Assembly: GCF_022370635.2 (NCBI RefSeq)
Contig: NZ_CP092362.2
Span: forward strand, 5,704,001 to 5,768,000
Direction: 5' to 3'
Source of the DNA: Mycolicibacterium crocinum
Lineage (GTDB): Bacteria > Actinomycetota > Actinomycetes > Mycobacteriales > Mycobacteriaceae
Length of the DNA: 64,000 nucleotides
Shown here: piece after piece, positions 51,901 through 60,652 of the stretch
Position numbering within the stretch: the first letter of the stretch is position 1
Layout: every line of letters starts with the position of its first letter
Notes under the pieces: generated by a model
What the model was told of the DNA's origin: nothing
The model's database searches: none
Seen by the model: the letters and a program-made list of their open reading frames with translations, nothing else
Position numbers and translations under genes: made by a program

Positions 51901-52547
51901 CCGGCAGGGTGCCAGCCCCGCATCGCTGCATCCATTTGATCGTCCTCGAGTGCGCCGACCGGCAACGGCTGCTGGCCATCCCGGTTGCGCATGCCCTCGA
52001 GCAGCAGTGCCACATACCGCCGCCACAGTTCGGGCTCGACGTGGCCGGCCCACTCACTGACCGTGCCGGCGAGCATCCCGAGGATTGGCATGTCCGTGGG
52101 CTCGGCGTCGCGGCGAAGATGGCCGTCATCGCGAGCCCGCTCGACGAGTTTGGAGATGGGCGGCGTGAGACGCAGCCGCGCGCACTCGACCCCGTAACCG
52201 CCGTACGCGGAGCTGTAGACCATCTGTCGCAACCCGCGGTCGGTGGCTGTCAACTCGCAGAGCTGCTCGACGAACCAGACGAAGCCGTCCCACGAATTAT
52301 TCTGCTGCGCAGCTGATTCCGCGAGGCAGACCACCTGGTCGATGCCGTCTACGAAGATCGCATCGAGCAGTTCCTCTTTGGTCGCAAACCGCCGATACAC
52401 CGTGCCGACGCCGACGCCTGCGTGATGCGCCACGTCGTTGAGCGTCGCCTCGAGACCGCGCACGGCGAACAGTTCGCGTGCGGCCTCGATGATCCGCTGC
52501 CGATTGCGCTCCGCATCTTTGCGCAGCCCTCGGCACGGTTTGTCAAT
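51897..52547 (-). CDS. TetR-family regulator of the mmpS-mmpL pair
   Basis: 216 residues from ATG 52547; ATG 52586 would lengthen it by 13. Helix-turn-helix: EATLNDVAHHAGVGVGTVYRRFATKEELL. Regulators like this sit beside MmpL exporters and repress them until a substrate or drug is bound. Divergent from mmpS, with a palindrome over the mmpS -35. Convergent with dinB. Confidence 0.88.
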   Translation of the reverse strand: MDKPCRGLRKDAERNRQRIIEAARELFAVRGLEATLNDVAHHAGVGVGTVYRRFATKEELLDAIFVDGIDQVVCLAESAAQQNNSWDGFVWFVEQLCELTATDRGLRQMVYSSAYGGYGVECARLRLTPPISKLVERARDDGHLRRDAEPTDMPILGMLAGTVSEWAGHVEPELWRRYVALLLEGMRNRDGQQPLPVGALEDDQMDAAMRGWHPAG

Positions 52548-52591
52548 CATCTGCTCGAGTTTAGTGATGTGCCTAACGTAAGCCAATAACC

Positions 52592-52623
52592 GGATTGACT
52601 CTATCCACTTATCCGCTTAGATT
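52592..52623 (+). promoter_or_regulatory. mmpS promoter with overlapping TetR-type palindrome
   Basis: TTGACT (52595-52600), 17 bp, TAGATT (52618-52623): a strong sigma-A type promoter. GGATTGACTCTATCC (52592-52606) is a near-perfect palindrome over the -35, so a repressor bound there would block the promoter. Confidence 0.6.
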
Positions 52624-52684
52624 GCCTACCTAGATCGCTGGCCGTCGGATGACCTGCGGCTGTCACAGGAAGGCCTGGGCCGTG

Positions 52685-53107
52685 ATGGCGATACTCAAAC
52701 GGGTCTGGTTGCCCACCCTCATGGTGGTAGCCGTCGTGATCGGCGTCGCGACCGTGAGCCAGCTGCGGTCGGTGTTCGGTTCCGACGGGGCCGTCGTCAC
52801 GCCGGTGGGTTCGGACACCGCGGCCAAATTCAACCCCAAAGTCGTCGTCTACGAGGTGTTCGGGACGGGCAGCACCGCCGTCGTCAACTACACCGATCTC
52901 AACGGATTGCCCCAGCGCACAGGCGAAGTCAGCCTGCCGTGGTCATTGCGGCTCGAGACGACGGTCCCCTCGGTCATGCCGAACCTGCTGGCACAAGGTG
53001 ACGGTCAGTCGATCGGCTGTCGCGTACTCGTCGACGACGAGGTCAAGGACGAAAGGACGGCCCAAGGCGTGAACGCCGCGACGTACTGCTTGGTGAAGGC
53101 CGCATGA
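52685..53107 (+). CDS. MmpS-family membrane accessory protein
   Basis: 140 residues from ATG 52685, with one N-terminal membrane helix (about 6-28) and a beta-rich extracytoplasmic domain (VVVYEVFGTGSTAVVNYTDLNG), ending in a conserved Cys region. MmpS proteins partner with MmpL RND exporters for siderophores and lipids. Overlaps mmpL by 4 bp (ATGA). Confidence 0.93.
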   Translation: MAILKRVWLPTLMVVAVVIGVATVSQLRSVFGSDGAVVTPVGSDTAAKFNPKVVVYEVFGTGSTAVVNYTDLNGLPQRTGEVSLPWSLRLETTVPSVMPNLLAQGDGQSIGCRVLVDDEVKDERTAQGVNAATYCLVKAA

Positions 53108-55998
53108 GCGCCACCCTCGATGACGCCAAGACCGACACCATCCCGACACCCCGGCACGCGAAACGTCCTGCACTGCCGCGGTTTATCCGCATGTTCGCGA
53201 TCCCGATCGTGCTGGCCTGGATCGCCCTGATCGCGTTCCTGACCACCACCGTGCCGCAGCTCGCCGAGGTGGGCAAGATGCGCGCGGTGTCGATGAGCCC
53301 CAACGACGCACCGTCACTCATCGCCACCAAACGGGTCGGCGAGGTGTTCAAGGAATACAACACCAGCAGCTCGGTGATGATCGTGCTGGAGGGCGAGAAG
53401 CCCCTGGGCCCTGATGCCCACGCGTTCTACGACGAGATGGTGCGCCAGTTGCGCGCCGACACCGCACATGTGCAGCACGTCCAAGACTTCTGGGGCGACA
53501 CGCTGACCGCTGCCGGCGCCCAAAGTATCGACGGTAAAGCCTCTTACGTTCAGGTGTACATCAGTGGTGATCAGGGTGAGGCGCTCGCCAATGAATCGGT
53601 GGAGGCCGTCCGCACGATCGTCAGCAGCGTGCCGGCGCCGCCGGGCGTCAAGGCGTACGTCGCAGGACCGTCGGCGACGACGACGGACCAGAACGCCGTC
53701 GGTGACGCCAGCATGGAGACCATCGAGGCGCTGACGTTCGGTGTCATCGCGATCATGCTGCTGCTCATCTACCGGTCGATCATCACGACGGTGATCACGC
53801 TGGGCATGGTCGTTGTCGGCCTGTCGGCGTCAACGGGTGCTGTCGCCTTCCTCGGCTACCACAATGTGTTCGGGCTGACCACGTTCGCAACGAATATGGT
53901 TGTCACACTTGCGATTGCCGCGGCCACCGACTATGCGATCTTCCTGATCGGGCGGTATCAAGAAGCGCGACGAAAAGGCAAAGACCGCGAGTCGGCGTAC
54001 TACGACATGTACCACGGCACCGCGCACGTGGTGCTGGCCTCGGGTATGACGATCGCCGGTGCAACCCTGTGCCTGCACTTCACCAGGCTGCCGTACTTCC
54101 AGACCATGGGCATCCCGCTGGCGGTCGGCATGACCGTCGTGGTCGCCGCGGGTCTGACCCTGGGGCCCGCCGTCATCTCGATCGTCACCCGATTCGGCCG
54201 CGTGCTGGAACCCAAGGACAACAGAAGAGCTCGTGGCTGGCGCCGGGTCGGCGCGGCAACCGTGCGCTGGCCGGGGGCCGTGCTGGTCTTCGCCATCGTG
54301 CTGTGCCTCATCGGCCTGCTCGCGCTTCCCGGGTATCACACCACTTACAACGACCGCATCTACCTGCCTGCCGACATCCCGGCCAACGTCGGGCAGGCGG
54401 CCGCGGATCGGCACTTCTCCGAAGCCAAGATGAATCCGGAGCTCGTCATGGTGGAGGCCGACCACGATCTGCGAAATCCCGCGGACTTCCTGGTTATCGA
54501 CAAGATCGCCAAAGCCATGGCCCGGGTGAACGGCATCGCGCAGGTCACCACCATCACCCGCCCTGACGGCAAGCCGATCGAACACGCCTCGCTCGCGTAC
54601 ACGATGAGTCAAAGCGGCACAGGGCAACTCATGAACAACGACTACCAGCAGACGGTCCTGGAGAACACGCTCAAACAAGCCAACGACATGCAGGTCTCCA
54701 TCGACTCGATGAGCCAGATGTACAACATCACACTGGAATTGGCCGCAGTCACGCGGCGAATGGCGGACAAGATGAAAGGCACGTCTGCCGACATCGCCGA
54801 CGTTCGGGATCACCTTGCCGACTTCGACGATCAGTTCCGCCCGCTGCGCAACTACTTCTACTGGGAGCCGCACTGCTTCGACATCCCGATGTGCTGGGCG
54901 CTGCGATCGGTCTTCGACAGCCTCGACGGCATCGGCAAGATGTCGGACGACTTCCAGGACCTGGTACCCGACATCGAGCGCATGGCCGATCTGACGCCCC
55001 AGATGGCCGCGGTGCTGCCTGCGCAGATCCAGACGATGAAGAACCAGAAGCAAATGATGCTCAACCAGTATCAAGCGCAGAAGGCTCAGCAGGATCAAAA
55101 CATCGCCCAGCAGGAGAACGCGACGGCGATGGGTCAGGCCTTCGACGCCGCCCGCAACGACGACACGTTCTACCTTCCGCCAGAGGCGTTCGGAACAGCC
55201 GACTTTCAGCGCGGTATGAAGCTGTTCATCTCGCCCGACGGACACGCGGTGCGGTTCACGGTCAATCACCAGGGCGACCCGCTCAGCGAGCAGGGCACGT
55301 CGCACATCGAGCCGCTGCGCACCGCCGCTGTCGACGCCATCAAGGGCACGCCGTTGGAGGGTTCGACGGTGTACGTCGGCGGCAGCGCATCGATGAACAA
55401 GGACATGCAGCTCGGCGCCGACTATGACCTGCTCATCGCCGCGGTCGCCTCGTTGATCCTGATCTTCCTGATCATGGTGGTGCTGACCCGCGCGATCGCC
55501 GCCGCGGCGGTGATCGTCGGCACCGTCGTGCTCAGTCTTGGTGCCTCCTTTGGCCTTTCAGTGCTGCTGTGGCAGCACCTGATCGGCATCCCGCTGCACT
55601 GGATGGTGCTGCCGATGTCGGTGATCGTGCTGCTCGCAGTCGGCGCGGACTACAACCTGCTGCTGGTGTCTCGGATGAAGGAGGAGTTCCACGCCGGGCT
55701 CAAGACCGGCATCATCCGCTCGATGGCCGGGACCGGATCGGTCGTGACGTCGGCCGGCCTGGTGTTCGCCTTCACGATGATCTCGATGGCGGTCAGCGAC
55801 ATGATCGTCATCGGTCAGGTGGGCACGACGATCGGTCTGGGCCTGCTGTTCGACACCCTGGTGGTGCGATCTCTGATGACACCGTCGCTGGCGGCGCTGC
55901 TCGGTCGCTGGTTCTGGTGGCCCCAGCGGGTGCGTCCGCGCCCGGTGCCGCAACCGTGGCCGAGCCGGCAGCGCGAGTTGGCGCCGGTCGGCAACTAG
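53104..55998 (+). CDS. MmpL-family RND exporter
   Basis: 964 residues, with two RND halves. First half: helix at about 30-50, a periplasmic domain, then helices TM2-TM6 (about 205-415) with ATDYAIFLIGRYQEARR as the proton-relay helix; second half: periplasmic domain with a predicted coiled coil (about 505-680, many Gln/Met/Asp), then helices (about 780-960) with GADYNLLLVSRMKEEF. Such pairs move siderophores or envelope lipids and also drugs. Cytoplasmic tail short and Arg/Pro-rich. Stop overlaps the convergent PHP gene. Confidence 0.95.
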   Translation: MSATLDDAKTDTIPTPRHAKRPALPRFIRMFAIPIVLAWIALIAFLTTTVPQLAEVGKMRAVSMSPNDAPSLIATKRVGEVFKEYNTSSSVMIVLEGEKPLGPDAHAFYDEMVRQLRADTAHVQHVQDFWGDTLTAAGAQSIDGKASYVQVYISGDQGEALANESVEAVRTIVSSVPAPPGVKAYVAGPSATTTDQNAVGDASMETIEALTFGVIAIMLLLIYRSIITTVITLGMVVVGLSASTGAVAFLGYHNVFGLTTFATNMVVTLAIAAATDYAIFLIGRYQEARRKGKDRESAYYDMYHGTAHVVLASGMTIAGATLCLHFTRLPYFQTMGIPLAVGMTVVVAAGLTLGPAVISIVTRFGRVLEPKDNRRARGWRRVGAATVRWPGAVLVFAIVLCLIGLLALPGYHTTYNDRIYLPADIPANVGQAAADRHFSEAKMNPELVMVEADHDLRNPADFLVIDKIAKAMARVNGIAQVTTITRPDGKPIEHASLAYTMSQSGTGQLMNNDYQQTVLENTLKQANDMQVSIDSMSQMYNITLELAAVTRRMADKMKGTSADIADVRDHLADFDDQFRPLRNYFYWEPHCFDIPMCWALRSVFDSLDGIGKMSDDFQDLVPDIERMADLTPQMAAVLPAQIQTMKNQKQMMLNQYQAQKAQQDQNIAQQENATAMGQAFDAARNDDTFYLPPEAFGTADFQRGMKLFISPDGHAVRFTVNHQGDPLSEQGTSHIEPLRTAAVDAIKGTPLEGSTVYVGGSASMNKDMQLGADYDLLIAAVASLILIFLIMVVLTRAIAAAAVIVGTVVLSLGASFGLSVLLWQHLIGIPLHWMVLPMSVIVLLAVGADYNLLLVSRMKEEFHAGLKTGIIRSMAGTGSVVTSAGLVFAFTMISMAVSDMIVIGQVGTTIGLGLLFDTLVVRSLMTPSLAALLGRWFWWPQRVRPRPVPQPWPSRQRELAPVGN

Positions 55999-56999
55999 CT
56001 TGCGGCCCAACCCAACAGCTTCTCGACCGGCCACGTGTTGACGATCCGTTCGACGGGGACATCGCTGTCGAGCGCGCGCTGCGCGCCGTAGCCGAGGAAG
56101 TCCAGCTGTCCCGGCGCGTGGGCGTCGGTGTCGATCGAGAAGTCGCAACCGATGTCGAGCGCCAGCTTGAGCAGCCGGGTCGGCGGGTCACGACGCTCGG
56201 GGCGCGAGTTGATCTCCACCGCGGTGTTGTTGTCTCGGCACGCGGTGAAGACCTTCTCGGCGTCGAACTTGGACTCGGGCCGCAGGCCGCGGTTGCCGGT
56301 CACCAGCCGTCCGGTGCAGTGGCCGAGCACGTTGACCCGAGAGTTGCTCACCGCGCGGACCATCCGGCGGGTCATCGACGGTTCGTCCATGGCGAGTTTC
56401 GAGTGCACGCTGGCGACGACGACGTCGAGCCGGTCCAGTAACTCGGGCTCCTGATCCAAGGTCCCGTCGTCGAGGATGTCGACCTCGATACCGGTGAGAA
56501 TCCGGAAGGGTGCCATCTTCTCGCGCAGTTCGTCGATCACATCGAGCTGATGGCGCAGCCGGTCGGGCGAGAGCCCGTTGGCGATGGTCAGCCGGGGCGA
56601 GTGGTCGGTGAGCACGCAGTACTCGTGGCCCAGCGCCGCGGCGGCGGCCATCATCTCCGGAATGGGCGCCGATCCGTCCGACCAGTTCGAATGCAGATGA
56701 AGATCGCCCCGCAGCGCTGCGCGAATGTCGCCACCGCCGAGATCCTCAGCGCTGGAACGCAACTCGACCAACACATCGGGCTCCTGGCCGGCCCACGCCT
56801 GTGCGATCACCTTGGCCGTCTTGGGTCCGATCCCGGGCAGGCTCTGCCAGCTGTTGGCGCGGCCGTGCCGGTCGCGGGCCTCCTCGTCCAGCGCCTCGAC
56901 GATATCGGCGGCCTTGCGGTAGGCCATCACCCGCCGGGAGTCTTCCCGCGCACGGTCCTTGTAGTACGCGATCTCGCGTAGCGCGGTCACCGGGTCCAT
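55995..56999 (-). CDS. PolX-like PHP-domain protein with HhH leader
   Basis: 334 residues. A short N-terminal helix region with a helix-hairpin-helix (LPGIGPKTAKVIAQAW, about 54-69) leads to a PHP domain with GDLHLHSNWSDG (His101, His103), VLTDHSPR, GIEVDIL, SVHSKL, LGHCTGR and DTDAH as metal ligands. It resembles the C-terminal half of bacterial PolX but lacks the polymerase beta-like palm. Probably a nuclease or phosphoesterase in DNA repair. Homolog of Rv3856c. Confidence 0.88.
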   Translation of the reverse strand: MDPVTALREIAYYKDRAREDSRRVMAYRKAADIVEALDEEARDRHGRANSWQSLPGIGPKTAKVIAQAWAGQEPDVLVELRSSAEDLGGGDIRAALRGDLHLHSNWSDGSAPIPEMMAAAAALGHEYCVLTDHSPRLTIANGLSPDRLRHQLDVIDELREKMAPFRILTGIEVDILDDGTLDQEPELLDRLDVVVASVHSKLAMDEPSMTRRMVRAVSNSRVNVLGHCTGRLVTGNRGLRPESKFDAEKVFTACRDNNTAVEINSRPERRDPPTRLLKLALDIGCDFSIDTDAHAPGQLDFLGYGAQRALDSDVPVERIVNTWPVEKLLGWAAS

Positions 57000-57064
57000 G
57001 ACTCCAGTGTGCCTCGCGCGCTGCGCGCACGATTTGCGCCCGCACAGCGCATCGAGATACCCTG

Positions 57065-57082
57065 ATTGAACAATCTTTCAAT
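57065..57082 (+). promoter_or_regulatory. Inverted repeat ahead of the ArsR gene
   Basis: ATTGAA-CAATCT-TTCAAT: perfect 6-base arms, 6-base spacer, 29 bp before the GTG start. A plausible autoregulatory ArsR site. Confidence 0.55.
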
Positions 57083-57110
57083 CCATCAAGTGATCAATCC
57101 GAGGCCCGTG

Positions 57111-57488
57111 GTGCCCACCAGCTCCCCCGGCGGCACTGAGCGGCCGCTCTACGAAATCAAAGCGAACCTGTTCAAGGCGCTCGCTCACCCCGCCCGTATC
57201 CGCATCCTCGAGATCCTGGCCGCCGGCGACGAACCCACTCCGGTCAGTGAGATCCTGGCCGCCACCGACATCGAGCCGACGCTGCTCTCCCAGCATCTGG
57301 CCGTGCTGAAACGCCACGACGTCGTGTCGTCCGAACGCGTCGGCAACGCCGTCTACTACCGGCTCGCACATCCCTCGATCCGCGTCCTGCTCGTCACCGC
57401 GCGCAGCTTTCTGGCGGACACCCTCAAGGCGCGTCACCAGCAACTCGAGGCGTTCGACGCCCTGCCGCCGGTCGGGGACGCGCCGTGA
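57111..57488 (+). CDS. ArsR-family winged-helix regulator
   Basis: 125 residues from GTG 57111, with gagg 6 bp upstream; a TTG at 57066 lies inside the inverted repeat and is unlikely. ArsR fold: LFKALAHPARIRILEIL, recognition helix EPTLLSQHLAVLKRHDVV, wing RVGNAVYYRL. No obvious Cys metal site, so the signal may not be a metal. Overlaps sulP by 4 bp. Confidence 0.88.
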   Translation: MPTSSPGGTERPLYEIKANLFKALAHPARIRILEILAAGDEPTPVSEILAATDIEPTLLSQHLAVLKRHDVVSSERVGNAVYYRLAHPSIRVLLVTARSFLADTLKARHQQLEAFDALPPVGDAP

Positions 57489-59128
57489 TCGCGAAGGCGG
57501 CCGACCAACTCTCGCGGCTGCTTCCCCATCTCGGTGACTACACTGACCTGCCCCGGTCCTGGCGTCGTGACATCCTCGCCGGAATCACGGTGGGTGTGGT
57601 GGCCCTGCCGCTGGCGCTGGCTTTCGGCATCAGCTCCGGAGTCGGCGCGGCCGCCGGATTGATCACGGCCGTCATTGCCGGCGTGGTGGCCGCGATATTC
57701 GGCGGATCGCACGTTCAGGTCTCGGGGCCGACAGGAGCGATGGCAGTGGTGCTCGCGCCGATCGTGGCGCAGCACGGTGTGGGCAGCGTTGCGTTGGTGA
57801 CGGTGCTGGCGGGTCTGATCGTGCTGGCCGCCGGCATCACCGGCCTGGGCCGGGCCGTGACGTTCATCCCGTGGCCGGTGATCGAGGGTTTCACGCTCGG
57901 CATCGCGGCGATCATCTTCCTGCAGCAGGTACCGGCCGCATTCGGCGTCACCGCTCCGAGCGGACAACGCACGCTGCCCGCCGCCTGGACCGTCATCTCC
58001 GAGGCGGACTGGTCGTCGGCGTGGCGCACCGTGGCGGTGGTGGGTTTCGTTGCCGCACTGATGGTCGGTCTACCGCGGCTGCACCGCGGGATCCCCGAAT
58101 CGCTCACCGCGGTCGTCGCCGCAACCCTGATCGTGGTGGGGTTCCACCTTCCGGTGGGCACCATCGGAAACCTGCCCTCGCATCTGCCGGCGCCGGTGAT
58201 GCCGCTGGCCGATCCCGGCGCGCTACGTACCCTGCTCGGTGCCGCGGTGGCCATCGCCGCGCTGGCCGCCATCGAATCGCTGCTGTCCGCACGCGTGGCG
58301 GCGACCATGTCACCGACCGGTCCCTACGATCCGGACCGCGAACTCGTTGGGCAGGGTCTGGCCTCGATGGCGTCCGGGCTCTTCGGCGGGATGCCCGCGA
58401 CCGGCGCGATCGCCCGCACCGCGGTGAACGTCCGCTCCGGTGCCCGCACCCGGGTGTCGGCCATCGTGCACTCGCTGCTGTTGCTCGGGGTCGTCTATCT
58501 GGCCACCGGGCCGGTGGCGGCAATCCCGTTGTCCGCCTTGGCCGGTGTGCTCATGGTGACGTCGTTCCGGATGATCTCGCTGACCACGATCACCAAGATC
58601 GTCGGATCCACCCGCTCGGACGCGCTCGCCTTCGCGCTGACCGCCATCGTCACCGTCTGCTTCGATCTGATCGAGGCGGTCGAGATCGGGATCCTGATCG
58701 CGGCGTTCTTCGCGCTGCGGACGGTCGCGCGGCGCAGCAGCGTGGTCCGCGAAGATCTGCCCGGGCCGCCTCAGGTCGGTGACGAGCACATCGCGCTGCT
58801 GCGCCTCGACGGCGCGATGTTCTTCGGCGCGGCCGAGCGCCTCTCCACCGCGATCACCAACTATCCCGACGTCTCGGTCGTCATCATCCGCATGTCACAG
58901 CTGGGCATGTTGGACGCCACGGGGGCCCACACCCTTGCCGAGATTGCCGGAGACCTCGAGGCGCGCGGGGTCACCGTGATCATCAAGGGGGTGCGACCCG
59001 AGCACATGGCTTTGCTTGCCAACATCGGCATTGTCGACGCCCTTCGCCACGAGAATCACCTGATCGACTCGCTCGACGAGGCAGTCGCCCATGCACGCTC
59101 ACACGTTGCCAGAATGGTTTATCCCTGA
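57485..59128 (+). CDS. SulP-family anion permease with STAS domain
   Basis: 547 residues: about 12 membrane helices (25-420) with the SulP signature GVVALPLALAFGISSGVGAAAGL and HVQVSGPTGAM, then a C-terminal STAS domain (about 440-540, ISQLGMLDATGAHTL-like). SulP members move sulfate, bicarbonate or dicarboxylates; the substrate is open. Coupled to an ArsR gene, so it is probably induced by its own substrate or an anion stress. GTG start. Confidence 0.92.
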   Translation: MIAKAADQLSRLLPHLGDYTDLPRSWRRDILAGITVGVVALPLALAFGISSGVGAAAGLITAVIAGVVAAIFGGSHVQVSGPTGAMAVVLAPIVAQHGVGSVALVTVLAGLIVLAAGITGLGRAVTFIPWPVIEGFTLGIAAIIFLQQVPAAFGVTAPSGQRTLPAAWTVISEADWSSAWRTVAVVGFVAALMVGLPRLHRGIPESLTAVVAATLIVVGFHLPVGTIGNLPSHLPAPVMPLADPGALRTLLGAAVAIAALAAIESLLSARVAATMSPTGPYDPDRELVGQGLASMASGLFGGMPATGAIARTAVNVRSGARTRVSAIVHSLLLLGVVYLATGPVAAIPLSALAGVLMVTSFRMISLTTITKIVGSTRSDALAFALTAIVTVCFDLIEAVEIGILIAAFFALRTVARRSSVVREDLPGPPQVGDEHIALLRLDGAMFFGAAERLSTAITNYPDVSVVIIRMSQLGMLDATGAHTLAEIAGDLEARGVTVIIKGVRPEHMALLANIGIVDALRHENHLIDSLDEAVAHARSHVARMVYP

Positions 59129-59150
59129 CCGCGCGCGGGTATAGACCCGC

Positions 59151-59414
59151 ATGCCGTCCCTGCAGTGGGTGATCACCTACCTGTGCGTCGCCGCGCTCGT
59201 CGCGGGTGGCGCCATGGCGTTCGCGGCCTGGTCACGCAAGAGCGAGCCCACCAATCCGAGTGTCACCGCCGTGCCGGCGCTGCTGGCCGGCGTGCTGTGG
59301 CCGCTGCTCGTGGTCGGGCTCGCCCAATGGCTGCTCGTGCATGCGCTCGCCAAGGCGTTGCGCCGCGAATCCGTCCGCACTCGCGAGCTGGTCCCGCTGA
59401 AAGCCGCCGCCTGA
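59151..59414 (+). CDS. Small two-helix membrane protein
   Basis: 87 residues with two hydrophobic segments (about 5-26 and 40-65) joined by a charged linker. It follows sulP by 22 bp and may be in its operon. No family recognised; function unknown. Confidence 0.65.
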   Translation: MPSLQWVITYLCVAALVAGGAMAFAAWSRKSEPTNPSVTAVPALLAGVLWPLLVVGLAQWLLVHALAKALRRESVRTRELVPLKAAA

Positions 59415-59451
59415 CAGGTGCCGGTCAGGGAACCGGACTAGGCTCGACCCA

Positions 59452-60294
59452 GTGCTATTCGCCTTCAAAACCTCACCGCAGAACACCACGTGGGCCGACA
59501 TGCTCGCGGTTTGGCAGGCCGCCGATGACATCGACGTCTACCACTCCGGTTGGACCTTCGATCACTTCTATCCGATCTTCTCGGACTCGACCGGCCCCTG
59601 CCTCGAAGGCTGGGCCACGCTGACCGCACTGGCCCAGGCGACCAAACGTCTTCGGCTGGGCAACTTGGTCACCGGCATCCACTACCGGCACCCCGCCGTG
59701 CTGGCCAACATGGCGGCAGCGGTCGACATCATTTCCGACGGCCGCCTCGAGTTGGGCATCGGCGCGGGCTGGAACGAGGAAGAGTCGGGCGCCTACGGCA
59801 TCGAGCTCGGCAGCGTGAAGGAGCGGCTCGACCGCTTCGAAGAGGCCTGCCAGGTGCTCATCGGTCTGCTCAGCCAGGAGACTACGACCTTCGACGGGAC
59901 GTACTACCAGCTCAAGGATGCCCGCAACGAGCCGAAGGGTCCGCAGCGACCACACCCGCCGATCTGCATCGGCGGCAGCGGTGAGAAGCGCACTCTGCGC
60001 ATCGTCGCCAAGTACGCCCAGCACTGGAACTTCGCCGGCGGTACACCGGAAGAGTTCGCCCACAAGCGGAGTGTGCTCGCGTCGCACTGCGCCGACATAG
60101 GCCGCGACCCGGCCGAGATCATGCACTCCGCACATGTCCGGCTCAGCGAGGACCACGACTACGCGAAGGCGATCGACGAAGCAGCCGCATTGGCCGCCGA
60201 GGGGCTCGATCTGGCGATCTTCTATCTGCCGCCGCCGCACACTCCAGCTGTGTTGGAACCGCTTGCCGAAGCCATCCGGGATTCCGGGCTCTAG
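59452..60294 (+). CDS. LLM-class F420-dependent oxidoreductase
   Basis: 280 residues of the luciferase-like TIM barrel. Conserved parts: LGNLVTGIHYRHPAVLANMAAAVDIIS, GRLELGIGAGW and PICIGGSGEKRTLRI. Mycobacterial members use F420. Substrate unknown. GTG start at 59452. Confidence 0.92.
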   Translation: MLFAFKTSPQNTTWADMLAVWQAADDIDVYHSGWTFDHFYPIFSDSTGPCLEGWATLTALAQATKRLRLGNLVTGIHYRHPAVLANMAAAVDIISDGRLELGIGAGWNEEESGAYGIELGSVKERLDRFEEACQVLIGLLSQETTTFDGTYYQLKDARNEPKGPQRPHPPICIGGSGEKRTLRIVAKYAQHWNFAGGTPEEFAHKRSVLASHCADIGRDPAEIMHSAHVRLSEDHDYAKAIDEAAALAAEGLDLAIFYLPPPHTPAVLEPLAEAIRDSGL

Positions 60295-60345
60295 ATAACA
60301 GCTTGATAACGACGGGCAAAGCCCCGCCGACGTCGGATTCCGTTG

Positions 60346-60486
60346 CTAGAAACCGAAGCGAACGAGTTCGTCGGCTGTTACCAGGCGCTCGTGCTTGGCC
60401 GGCCACTCGCGGCTCTTCACCGGGTGGCGGAAGAAGGACCAGGCTATACGCCCGACCCGCGATCGAGATATCGGGTTGAGGTACAC
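60346..60486 (-). CDS. Candidate small basic protein (46 aa)
   Basis: 46 residues from GTG 60486, which has aggag 8 bp upstream; the frame is open to 60585. Rich in Arg and aromatics with an ordered end (LVTADELVRFGF). Rv3857c is also a small minus-strand gene here in M. tuberculosis; orthology is a guess. Confidence 0.4.
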   Translation of the reverse strand: MYLNPISRSRVGRIAWSFFRHPVKSREWPAKHERLVTADELVRFGF

Positions 60487-60652
60487 AAGGATCACTCCTG
60501 TGGTCGGATATCGGTTCAACCGGAGCCCCACGTTACCGCAACGCCCGCTCCAGCAATTAGAGCCAACGTCAACCGCAAACGTCAATAGGCGCGCCGTCGA
60601 TTAATCCGATGATTCTGCTGTTACTGAAGTGACCAGTGTTCCGTACGGGTGA
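60487..60652. other. Gap before gltD
   Basis: This gap between the small ORF and the gltD stop has no clear feature; it is part of an AT-richer 300 bp region. Confidence 0.3.

Noticed and set aside
53830..55305. 491-residue minus-strand frame within mmpL
   Set aside because: Antisense shadow of a well-recognised RND exporter; the composition is His/Arg-rich and no motif is seen.
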